5,927 nt of DNA, from NCBI GenBank assembly GCA_013816695.1, contig JACDDZ010000114.1, positions 1-5,927 on the forward strand. The letters are read 5' to 3'. Below are positions 1 to 5,927 of this stretch, piece by piece (positions within the stretch are counted from its first letter, which is position 1; each line of letters starts with the position of its first letter). The notes under the pieces were generated by a model that saw only the letters and a list, made by a program, of their open reading frames with translations, searched no databases and was not told the DNA's origin. Made by a program: the position numbers and the translations under genes. Source of the DNA: Gemmatimonadaceae bacterium (GTDB taxonomy: Bacteria; Gemmatimonadota; Gemmatimonadetes; Gemmatimonadales; Gemmatimonadaceae).

Positions 1-782
1 TGGCGCGAAACAAGTGCGCAGAGGTTGAAGTAATCGCTGAAGATTCCACTCGTTCACGTCCGGAATTCATTACGAGGCTTTTCCAAACAGCCGTCACCGC
101 CGGAGCGAGATGGTTTACGCTTGCGGACACTGTGGGATATGCAACCCCGGAGGATATAAAGATGTACTTTGGGGCGCTGCGAGGGGCCGATATAGGCAGT
201 GCGCAAGTTACGTTTGGCATCCACTGTCACGACGATCTCGGCCTTGCGACCATCAACACCATCGCAGGCCTCGAAGCTGGCGCGACCCAGGCTCATTGTA
301 CGATCAACGGAATTGGCGAACGGGCCGGAAATGCGGCACTGGAAGAAATAGTTATGGCCCTTACGGTGCGCGGAGACAGATTCCCGTTCACGCACAGACT
401 TGATACGACACGGCTCTGGCCGATCAGCAGACTGGTCTCAAACGTGACAAATTTCCTCATCCCCCCAAACAAATCCATCGTAGGCGCAAACGCATTCGCG
501 CACGGAGCGGGACTTCATCAGGACGGAATGCTGAAGGACACGAACATGTACGAGATCATGAACCCGGCGCTGGTCGGAGCGCCAGGCAGGACACTTCCCA
601 TTACCCGCCACTCAGGACGGAAGGGTCTCACGGCTCGACTGGCTGAACTGAATATCCCCGTCGAAGCGGGGTCAATTGACTCCCTCTACGCGACAATTCA
701 GGAAATTCTCGGCAGCCAGAAAGTGCTGACAGATGCCGAGCTGCTTCGCGCGGTGACAGCTATGGGGAAACAGGCTTCGTGA
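1..782 (+). CDS. HMGL-like condensing enzyme (2-isopropylmalate/homocitrate synthase family), 5'-partial
   Basis: The frame is open from base 3 to the TGA at 780-782, giving 259 visible residues; roughly the first 100-130, including the catalytic Arg-Asp of the first barrel strand, lie outside the window. The family condenses acetyl-CoA with a 2-keto acid in a metal-dependent TIM barrel. Visible hallmarks are AEDSTRS (visible residues 12-18), LADTVGYATP, the metal-binding HCHDDLGLA (bases 222-248), NGIGERAGN (310-332), AGLHQDG and HSGRKGL (609-629). The GIGERAGN form is that of the synthases; HMG-CoA lyases carry a cysteine loop there. The protein ends about 50 residues after HSGRKGL, so the LeuA allosteric domain of leucine-pathway enzymes is absent, as in homocitrate synthases and secondary-metabolism paralogues. 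The 4-base overlap with the NeuB-like gene argues for a pathway-specific role rather than leucine synthesis. Family is certain; substrate is unknown. Confidence 0.9.
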   Translation, partial: ARNKCAEVEVIAEDSTRSRPEFITRLFQTAVTAGARWFTLADTVGYATPEDIKMYFGALRGADIGSAQVTFGIHCHDDLGLATINTIAGLEAGATQAHCTINGIGERAGNAALEEIVMALTVRGDRFPFTHRLDTTRLWPISRLVSNVTNFLIPPNKSIVGANAFAHGAGLHQDGMLKDTNMYEIMNPALVGAPGRTLPITRHSGRKGLTARLAELNIPVEAGSIDSLYATIQEILGSQKVLTDAELLRAVTAMGKQAS

Positions 783-1768
783 GTGTAAAAGTCATAGCGG
801 AAATCGCACAGGGCTACGAAGGAAAACCAGAACAGGCATTGCTGCTTGCGCGTGCAGGCGTGGCCTCGGGTGCGGACGCGGTAAAATTTCAATGTGTATA
901 TGCGGACGAGATCGCGGTTCCGGCGTACAGGTACCACTCCTTTTTCAGGACGCTGGAGATGCCCGAGGATGTGTGGCGGGAGATCGCGTCTATCGTCAGA
1001 GATGGAGAACGGCAGCTGATTCTTAATGTCGGTGGCGAGCGCAGCCTCGACATGGCGTCCCGGATCGGAGCGGACGCAGTGAAGTTTCACGCGACCAGCT
1101 TCTTCTGTGATGAGCTGATCACAACCGCCAAAAGCAGCTTTGACACGGTTTATATGTCGGTTGGCGGGCTGTCTGTTGACGAAATCGATTCGTTTCTCGA
1201 ACGGCACCATTTCAGCCCGGGTGAGGTCGCGTTCACTTATGGTTTTCAGGCGTCGCCCACACCGATCGACAAGAACAATCTTGCGAAAATTGGTGCTCTG
1301 ATGCACCGGTTTCCCGGATTCGTATTCGGGTTTGAGGACCATACAGATGCGGCGAGCCCTGATCGGTTTGTGATTCCGCTCATGGCTCTGGCATACGGCG
1401 TTCAACATCTGGAAAAGCACCTGACGCTTGACGCTGCTCTCAAGCTCGAGGATGCAGAATCGGCCCTCTCGGTGACGGACTTCAGTGCCTTCGTGGCTCT
1501 TGTGAGGCGTACCTCCGTGGCAATAGGCGACGGCGATCTTTCGCTGACCGATATCGAGCAGGATTACCGGCGGCGGGTGCTGAAGGTTGCGGTCGCAAAA
1601 CGCGATCTCGCTGCGGGTGAAGTTCTCAGCGAGGAAAATACTGCGCTTCGGCGCGTACCCGAGCTTCAGGGTGAGCCAATCCTGCGGCGTGCACCCCTGT
1701 ATGGGCGCACGGTGCAAAGCCCGGTCAGTGCACACACGCAGCTCACCAATGGAATGCTCGAGAATTGA
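779..1768 (+). CDS. NeuB-family PEP-condensing synthase (N-acetylneuraminate synthase-like) with SAF domain
   Basis: A 329-residue protein starting at GTG 779, which overlaps the previous stop (GTGA); GGGGA lies about 15 bases upstream. NeuB enzymes join PEP to an N-acyl sugar aldehyde, giving 2-keto-3-deoxy nonulosonic acids. The TIM barrel spans about residues 1-250: VIAEIAQGYEG near the start (Glu8), GADAVKFQ at 31-38 (Lys36, Gln38), a second lysine in AVKFHAT (Lys102), SVGGLS at 127-132, EDHTD at 186-190 and LEKHLTLD at 211-218. His188 and His214 match the two Mn-binding histidines of meningococcal NeuB. A SAF/antifreeze-like domain fills about 265-329 (AKRDLAAGEVLSEENTALRR). Length is slightly below the usual 340-350. 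By eye the sugar-pocket loop is unusual: YGFQASPTP at 154-162 replaces the common CTNIYPTP type, and Glu186 replaces the usual Ser. Family is secure, but the acceptor need not be ManNAc, so I give no symbol. Confidence 0.9.
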   Translation: MSVKVIAEIAQGYEGKPEQALLLARAGVASGADAVKFQCVYADEIAVPAYRYHSFFRTLEMPEDVWREIASIVRDGERQLILNVGGERSLDMASRIGADAVKFHATSFFCDELITTAKSSFDTVYMSVGGLSVDEIDSFLERHHFSPGEVAFTYGFQASPTPIDKNNLAKIGALMHRFPGFVFGFEDHTDAASPDRFVIPLMALAYGVQHLEKHLTLDAALKLEDAESALSVTDFSAFVALVRRTSVAIGDGDLSLTDIEQDYRRRVLKVAVAKRDLAAGEVLSEENTALRRVPELQGEPILRRAPLYGRTVQSPVSAHTQLTNGMLEN

Positions 1769-2280
1769 CCTCATCCGTCACGATCGACACTCCGCGCTTT
1801 GTGCTGCGTTCGCTCACACCGGCGGACGCTACCGAGAGTTATCTAAGCTGGTTCAGTGATTTGTCGGCGCAGAAGTACATCGAGGCGGCATCAACTACGT
1901 CGCGGCTGACGGATCTTGAGGATTACATCAGGGAAAAGGTCGCACGAGACGATGTTGTCTTCCTAGGAATCTTCGACAGGGACTCGGGAGCTCATATCGG
2001 AAACTTGAAGTATGAACCGGTTGATGAAGCTGCGGGCACCGCCGTGATGGGAGTCTTGATTGGAGATCCCTCCTTTCGCGGAAAGGGCGTTACTCCCGAA
2101 GTTCTCGAAGCCAGCATGCAGTGGCTCAAGCAAAGACGGAACGTCAGAACGATCATCCTGGGTGTGAGTCGGGAGAATGAACAGGCTATCCGTGCGTACG
2201 AGAAAGTGGGTTTTTCCATCCAGCCGCCCACGGCCGAACACGCGGCAAAAAATGCACACAGGATGGTGCTAAATTTCTGA
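1765..2280 (+). CDS. GNAT-family N-acetyltransferase (RimJ/PseH-like)
   Basis: A 171-residue acetyl-CoA-dependent acyltransferase. The start is TTG 1765, inside the upstream stop (TTGA overlap). It is chosen because the conserved N-terminal strand TPRFVLRSLTPADA begins at residue 9 and there is no ATG or GTG before it; translation probably couples to the NeuB-like gene. The GNAT fold is visible in order: IGNLKYEPVD strand (78-87), motif A with the acetyl-CoA pyrophosphate loop FRGKGVTPEVL (104-114), and motif B with RENEQAIRAYEKVGF (136-150). The YLSWFSD...HIGNLKYEPVD...GVLIGD pattern resembles the acetyltransferases that sit beside nonulosonate and amino-sugar genes in polysaccharide loci, which acetylate a sugar amine. 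Family is confident. The acceptor is inferred from neighbours only; a protein or small-molecule amine is possible. Confidence 0.9.
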   Translation: MTSSVTIDTPRFVLRSLTPADATESYLSWFSDLSAQKYIEAASTTSRLTDLEDYIREKVARDDVVFLGIFDRDSGAHIGNLKYEPVDEAAGTAVMGVLIGDPSFRGKGVTPEVLEASMQWLKQRRNVRTIILGVSRENEQAIRAYEKVGFSIQPPTAEHAAKNAHRMVLNF

Positions 2281-2343
2281 CGATACAGTGACGACCAATG
2301 CCTCCGCCCGCGCGCCTATTTTTGTTTTTGTGAGATTCCAGCG

Positions 2344-3081
2344 GTGACCAGAAATTCCGATTCGCCGGAAAACGCCGGGTCAGCAGGCACTGTTGCTCCG
2401 CCTACTCCCTACCTTGGCGCGCTGCTGGCAACGGAGAAGTACGGCCGCACTGCGCAACTGGTCCTGAAGGAACGGGTATTTCGCACCTTCGACAGACTGC
2501 TCGTCTCGTGTAATTCGTCCGGAATGACACCGGGGAAGCGATTGCTCGATCTTGGTTCAGCGGGCGGTGCGCTCGTGGATGTCGCCACGGCGAATGGACT
2601 CGAAGCCGTCGGCCTTGACGTCACCGACGGCCTCGACTTCGAGAGTGATGATCTTCCGCTGCCGGACGCACACTTCGACGTGGTGACTCTGGTCGCTGTG
2701 ATCGAGCATCTGCGGGAACCGGCAAAGCTCCTTCGTGAGACGCTGCGCGTGCTCAAGCCGGGTGGGGCTTTTATTATCGTCACGCCAAACTGGCGATACA
2801 GTTATCGCAATTTCTTCGACGACCCAACACACTTGAGGCCATACACCGAGAAGTCGCTCGGCTACCTCCTTACAAGCTTCGGGTTCGACGGAGTGGATGT
2901 TGTTCCCTGGCTTGTGTGCAAACCCGCCTGGATGTGGCGCGCTCCATATGCATTTCAGCTGGCGCGTCTGATCCCGTTCAGGGGCCAGGCGTCCCGTTTA
3001 ATTCCGCGGTTTTTGAAAGGCCAGTCCAAGTCGCTGCTTGGAATTGGATTTCGGAAACCTGCCCCCGCTGTAAACCAGTAA
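2344..3081 (+). CDS. class I SAM-dependent methyltransferase
   Basis: A 245-residue Rossmann-fold methyltransferase of the Methyltransf_11/23 type. Motif I, which binds SAM, is LLDLGSAGG (67-75), followed by the acidic strand end GLDV (Asp92), the motif with VIEHLREP (119-126) and LKPGGAFIIVTPNW (137-150). The later FFDDPTHLRPYTEKSL (157-172) and an FGF at 179-181 resemble methyltransferases of polysaccharide and natural-product loci. The first 30 residues are low-complexity and probably disordered. GTG 2344 is the first usable start in frame; no good Shine-Dalgarno is visible, so the true start is uncertain by some residues. It follows a 63-base gap, the only real break in the gene run, so it may head its own transcript or be read through. 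It could methylate a sugar hydroxyl, amine or carboxylate; the sequence does not decide which. Confidence 0.85.
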   Translation: MTRNSDSPENAGSAGTVAPPTPYLGALLATEKYGRTAQLVLKERVFRTFDRLLVSCNSSGMTPGKRLLDLGSAGGALVDVATANGLEAVGLDVTDGLDFESDDLPLPDAHFDVVTLVAVIEHLREPAKLLRETLRVLKPGGAFIIVTPNWRYSYRNFFDDPTHLRPYTEKSLGYLLTSFGFDGVDVVPWLVCKPAWMWRAPYAFQLARLIPFRGQASRLIPRFLKGQSKSLLGIGFRKPAPAVNQ

Positions 3082-3085
3082 ACCC

Positions 3086-3093
3086 AAGAGGAG
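3086..3093 (+). promoter_or_regulatory. ribosome binding site for the PhyH-like gene
   Basis: AAGAGGAG lies just before ATG 3096, in the 14-base gap after the methyltransferase stop. It is the clearest Shine-Dalgarno of the window. It decides the start at 3096 over in-frame extensions back to 2916, which would overlap the methyltransferase gene by 166 bases. Confidence 0.75.
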
Positions 3094-3095
3094 TT

Positions 3096-3935
3096 ATGAC
3101 CAGTTCCGCAGTTGCAACCGTAGACGAAACTACTGCGCTCGCCGCTGAGGTCGTCGCCGAAGTTAGGAAAAGGGGAGTGTGCATTGTTCCCGAATTCTTT
3201 AGCAAGGAGCAGTGCGACACTTTCGTTCGCGTACTGAAAGAAGCCCTTGATCGCAGGCTCAAGTCCGGAAAATATTTCGGCTCACGAAGCCAGCAGGTCA
3301 TGTATAACTTCTTCGTTGAGAACGAAGAGCTGTATCCCCTTGTTCTCAATCCGCTGATTGACGCTGTGATGACCGAGCTGATCGACGAAGACTATGTCCT
3401 TATCTCGCCGTCTGCTCGCAACCCGCAGGTACGTCCGGACCTTCCCGAGGGAGTAAAGACGTCCGGTGCCGGCTGGCACATCGATTCAAAGGTGTGCGAC
3501 CAAGAAGGAAACCTGTACCAGCCATCGATGAGCTATTATGCGGCCACGGCTATTGAGGCGTTTACGCCAGAGAATGCCGCAACTCATTACATCCCGACGT
3601 CGCACCTCCGTTACAAGAAGCCAAAGGAGAGGAACGCCGAACTCGAGCACGAGACGCTGCAGGCACCGGCGGGCTCGCTCGTGTTCTTCGATTCCGCAAT
3701 GTGGCACAAGGTCGGAACTCCTACACCCGTGTCTCGCTGGTCCGCATTCAACATGTACGGGCCATGGTTCATGAAGCCCTACTTCCGCTTCACCGAGAAT
3801 TTCACGGAAGGACAAGCCAAAAACCTCCCCACGAATATTCGCAAGCTTCTTCACTTCACTTCGATGCCGCCGGTAAATGAATTCGGTGCGACTACCTCGA
3901 CGGTCGTCAAGGAAACCCCGGGAAAAAGCGTATGA
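3096..3935 (+). CDS. phytanoyl-CoA dioxygenase (PhyH)-family Fe(II)/2-oxoglutarate oxygenase
   Basis: A 279-residue cupin-fold oxygenase that would hydroxylate (or desaturate/epimerise) a small substrate using O2, Fe(II) and 2-oxoglutarate. The facial triad is complete: His128 and Asp130 in GWHIDSK, and His204 in AMWHKVG. Arg214 in PVSRWSAFNMYGPW is placed to bind the 2-oxoglutarate carboxylate. The N-terminal GVCIVPEFFSKEQCDTFV (27-44) is the usual PhyH opening, and the GSLVFFDSAMWH strand (193-204) precedes the distal histidine. Length is typical for bacterial PhyH proteins. ATG 3096 follows a strong ribosome binding site, 14 bases after the methyltransferase; the end overlaps the next start by 4 bases (ATGA). 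PhyH enzymes in such clusters tailor secondary metabolites or glycan building blocks. All catalytic residues are seen; the substrate is unknown. Confidence 0.9.
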   Translation: MTSSAVATVDETTALAAEVVAEVRKRGVCIVPEFFSKEQCDTFVRVLKEALDRRLKSGKYFGSRSQQVMYNFFVENEELYPLVLNPLIDAVMTELIDEDYVLISPSARNPQVRPDLPEGVKTSGAGWHIDSKVCDQEGNLYQPSMSYYAATAIEAFTPENAATHYIPTSHLRYKKPKERNAELEHETLQAPAGSLVFFDSAMWHKVGTPTPVSRWSAFNMYGPWFMKPYFRFTENFTEGQAKNLPTNIRKLLHFTSMPPVNEFGATTSTVVKETPGKSV

Positions 3936-5842
3936 CAGGTTTCAGGATTCGTTACTCGGAAAGTGCGAATAAGGCAGAGAGCGGCTCACTTGGGCTTCTT
4001 TCGGAAAATGGGAAGCTTCGTGTGGAGGGAAGCAGTCCATTGTTTCAATGGAAGGGTACAGACGGGGCTGAATATTTCCTGATTGGACAGCTCGTCGGCA
4101 TTCGAAACACTGACGGCTCAATCTCAAAGGCTTCGCGCTCACCGGAGCACTTGCGGCTGTTTGAGCGCACGGGTGACCTCCCGCAAATCGAGGGAAGGTT
4201 CGTCGTTATTCGCATGGGAGCCGACAAGTCGGTTGCAGCGTGGACGGATCAGTTTGGAAAAATCGACGTTTACTACCAAGTCAGTGACAAGGAAACGGTA
4301 GTGGCATCGAATCTCAGCCTCCTGCCCGTTGCCCAGGGCGGCAGCAGTCTCGACCAGATCGCGGCCGCGCACTCGCTCACGGTTTACGGCTCGCGACCGG
4401 CGAAAAAACACACATACTATAAGGATGTGCGCCGCCTGGGAGTAGGAGAGGTGCTCCGCATCCAAAACGGTCAGATTGAGATTTCCAGGGACCCTTTCAT
4501 CGCCTCGCCTTTCGTGCAATACGAGGATGCGGATCTGGAGCGGTATTTCGAGATTTTCCTCGAGGCAATTCGTAGTCGCGCGTCCGAACAGATGAACCTT
4601 GTATCACTCTCGTCGGGATGGGACTCCACGTCGATTCTTGGCACCCTTGTCCACCTTTATGGCAATAAAAAGGTCCGCGGGGTAATCGCCCGTCTGCGCT
4701 ACACCGGTCGCTCCGGGGTGATCAACCAGTTTGAAATCGACCGCGCAAGCGCTGTTGCAGCCTACTACGGGGTACCGCTCGACGTAGTGGAATACGATTT
4801 CGGTGTGAACGGGTCGAAGTATTTCGCTGAGGCACACAAGGATCTCCGGTCCAACCAGATGATGTCGCTGAGTGGACTGGGGAACCACCGAATGTACGCT
4901 CACGTCGCAAAGAACTACGCAAACGATTCCGTTTTCTTTACGGGCGAGGGCAGCGACGGTGCCCACAATTTCGGCTTCTCTCAGCTCGTCACGATGTTCC
5001 ACCCGGCATCGCACGAATTCCGCGAATACGCCGACAAGATGGCGACATTTCTCTACGGTCCGACCTTTATTCGTGAATTGTACGACGGAATCCAGGAGAA
5101 GGATCCTGTATGGAACCTGATCCGGAACATCTCACCGGACGCGCATTTCGATACACCGAAAAAGGACGAGGCGGGAATCAATAAGCAGATTCTTCACAGC
5201 CTGTTTTTGCGCAGTAATCGCACTCCCTTCTATTCGCTGCGGAACTCCACGCTTCTGACCGAAGCGGGTCGCGAGAAGTACACGGCGGAGTCAGACCGGA
5301 CCTACTTCGACGATGTTCGCGGATTCGAGCCGGAGAATGTGTACTCCTGGTACCTCCATCTGTACAACTCGTTCTATTGGCAGTCCACCCCGGTGCGAGC
5401 CAGGGAAGTCATGGCTGACTCGCGGGGTGTTGTTCTCGCAAATCCGTTTCATGATTCCGCGCTGATAAGTTTTCTGTCGGTAATGCCGGAATCGTGGGGG
5501 CGGGGACTGAACCTCAACTCGACCAAGTATCCGCTTAAATGGATGCTTTCAAACAAGATCGACTACCCGACGCATCTTCAGGTCGGTCCGCACTCCTACA
5601 CTTACGATGTAGTGCACGGGTTCAGCATTGCTGGTGAGCTGCTTCACGCATCGTCGCTGACAGATGTCTTCAAGGACACCCTGAAGAATGCGAGCTTCGC
5701 GGAGCTACTGGATCCAGCGCTATTTGACCGTGAATACATCGATCGCGTCACGAAGTCCTACCTGGACGGAAACGAGGCTCGCGGAGAGGATCTTGGGGCG
5801 GTGTATGCGCTCGCCACTCATTCGGCGGTGGGACTGTACTAG
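3932..5842 (+). CDS. asparagine synthetase-like amide synthetase, glutaminase-inactive
   Basis: A 636-residue AsnB-class protein beginning at ATG 3932, inside the PhyH stop. The C-terminal ATP-pyrophosphatase domain is recognisable: the PP-loop SSGWDS (227-232) in place of the common SGGLDS, a GEGSDG motif (338-343) matching GEGADE, NPFHDSALISFLSVMP (504-519) and TKYPLKWML (531-539). The N-terminal half keeps the shape of a class II glutamine amidotransferase domain (EGRFVVIRMG at 87-96; TDQFGKIDVYYQ at 105-116, like the RDRFG...LYY of AsnB), but the chain starts Met-Thr-Gly with no Cys2. There is no cysteine in the whole protein. Glutamine hydrolysis by the family mechanism is therefore excluded. 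The enzyme should adenylate a carboxylate and attack it with free ammonia or a substrate amine, as beta-lactam synthetase and lasso-peptide cyclases do. The probable substrate is the acid made by the neighbouring synthases (inference). No lasso precursor or leader peptidase is visible in the window. Confidence 0.85.
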   Translation: MTGFRIRYSESANKAESGSLGLLSENGKLRVEGSSPLFQWKGTDGAEYFLIGQLVGIRNTDGSISKASRSPEHLRLFERTGDLPQIEGRFVVIRMGADKSVAAWTDQFGKIDVYYQVSDKETVVASNLSLLPVAQGGSSLDQIAAAHSLTVYGSRPAKKHTYYKDVRRLGVGEVLRIQNGQIEISRDPFIASPFVQYEDADLERYFEIFLEAIRSRASEQMNLVSLSSGWDSTSILGTLVHLYGNKKVRGVIARLRYTGRSGVINQFEIDRASAVAAYYGVPLDVVEYDFGVNGSKYFAEAHKDLRSNQMMSLSGLGNHRMYAHVAKNYANDSVFFTGEGSDGAHNFGFSQLVTMFHPASHEFREYADKMATFLYGPTFIRELYDGIQEKDPVWNLIRNISPDAHFDTPKKDEAGINKQILHSLFLRSNRTPFYSLRNSTLLTEAGREKYTAESDRTYFDDVRGFEPENVYSWYLHLYNSFYWQSTPVRAREVMADSRGVVLANPFHDSALISFLSVMPESWGRGLNLNSTKYPLKWMLSNKIDYPTHLQVGPHSYTYDVVHGFSIAGELLHASSLTDVFKDTLKNASFAELLDPALFDREYIDRVTKSYLDGNEARGEDLGAVYALATHSAVGLY

Positions 5843-5871
5843 CGGTCCAAAATCCTGCTTCCTCTCCGGTA

Positions 5872-5927
5872 ATGAAGGGTGATCAGATAAAAAGTAATTC
5901 TGTCCAGCCCAGCGTCTTTCTCGACGC
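5872..5927 (+). CDS. possible start of a further gene (HAD-like?), 3'-partial
   Basis: An ATG 29 bases after the AsnB-like stop opens a frame that stays open for 18 codons plus two bases, to the window end. Its last readable residues are QPSVFLD, then a codon starting GC (Ala). A hydrophobic strand ending in VFLD followed by a small residue and Asp is the usual opening of HAD-superfamily phosphatases (DxD motif), a family common in sugar-biosynthesis loci. The second Asp lies outside the window, so this is only a suggestion. No clear ribosome binding site precedes the ATG. The frame could also be a chance opening. Confidence 0.3.
   Translation, partial: MKGDQIKSNSVQPSVFLD

Noticed and set aside
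1..782. Leucine-pathway 2-isopropylmalate synthase (leuA)
   Set aside because: The barrel motifs fit, but the protein ends without the LeuA regulatory domain and overlaps a NeuB-like gene, not leucine genes, so the specific name is not justified.
698..1774. A 358-codon open frame on the minus strand, antisense to the NeuB-like gene
   Set aside because: It is a shadow of a GC-rich gene. The plus strand carries a clear NeuB-SAF protein, while the minus product has no recognisable domain and an unusual content of Arg, His and Cys.
2317..2324. TATTTTTG, an exact match to the Bacteroidota -7 promoter consensus TAnnTTTG
   Set aside because: There is no TTG-type -33 element at the expected distance upstream, and the high G+C of the genes does not suggest Bacteroidota; an 8-base match in a T-run is weak.
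2916..3095. A 60-codon N-terminal extension of the PhyH-like gene
   Set aside because: It would overlap the methyltransferase gene and shows no PhyH similarity; a good ribosome binding site and ATG at 3096 give a normal-length protein.
3310..3328. An 8-base perfect hairpin (TCTTCGTT, 3-base loop, AACGAAGA) inside the PhyH-like gene
   Set aside because: There is no following T-run and it lies mid-gene on ordinary codons (FFVENEE), so it is most likely chance. It is neither a terminator nor a site I can support.
3932..5842. Housekeeping asparagine synthetase (asnB)
   Set aside because: It has no Cys2 and no cysteine at all, altered PP-loop and GEG motifs, and a tailoring-gene neighbourhood; asparagine synthesis from glutamine is not possible with this chain.
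3932..5842. A lasso-peptide cyclase as the core of a RiPP cluster
   Set aside because: No small precursor gene, leader-binding protein or cysteine protease is visible in the 5.9 kb; the neighbours point to sugar or small-acid chemistry.

Overview
The window is a compact run of six same-strand (+) protein genes. A seventh may begin at the 3' edge. Coding density is about 97 percent. There is no rRNA, tRNA, CRISPR array, transposase or integrase. Base composition looks like the mid-to-upper 50s percent G+C by eye. Start codons are mixed (GTG, TTG, ATG), and there are three 4-base stop/start overlaps. This is ordinary bacterial organisation; no gene here fixes the phylum, so I do not name an organism. 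The gene families (NeuB-like synthase, RimJ/PseH-type acetyltransferase, SAM methyltransferase, PhyH oxygenase, AsnB-like amide synthetase) are typical of surface-polysaccharide or unusual-sugar loci, and also of small natural-product clusters.

Layout. (1) 1-782: C-terminal two thirds of an HMGL-like acyl-CoA/alpha-keto-acid condensing enzyme of the isopropylmalate/homocitrate synthase type, without a LeuA regulatory domain. (2) 779-1768: a divergent NeuB-family PEP-condensing synthase with a C-terminal SAF domain. (3) 1765-2280: a GNAT N-acetyltransferase. A 63-base gap follows, with no convincing signal. (4) 2344-3081: a class I SAM methyltransferase. (5) 3096-3935: a PhyH-type Fe(II)/2-oxoglutarate dioxygenase. 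(6) 3932-5842: an asparagine-synthetase-like protein with an intact ATP-pyrophosphatase half but no cysteine anywhere, so it cannot use glutamine in the usual way. (7) 5872-5927: the possible first 18 codons of a further gene, perhaps a HAD-type phosphatase.

How they may work together (inference). A NeuB enzyme makes a 3-deoxy-2-keto acid from PEP and an aldehyde. An IPMS/homocitrate-synthase-type enzyme adds acetyl-CoA to the keto group of a 2-keto acid. Their genes overlap by 4 bases, so the two chemistries could act in sequence to give a branched, citrate-like polyhydroxy acid. The following genes could then N-acetylate, methylate, hydroxylate and amidate the product. The alternative is that these are independent steps that decorate a nonulosonate-containing glycan. 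No glycosyltransferase, CMP-sugar synthetase or transporter lies inside the window, so the final product cannot be read from it.
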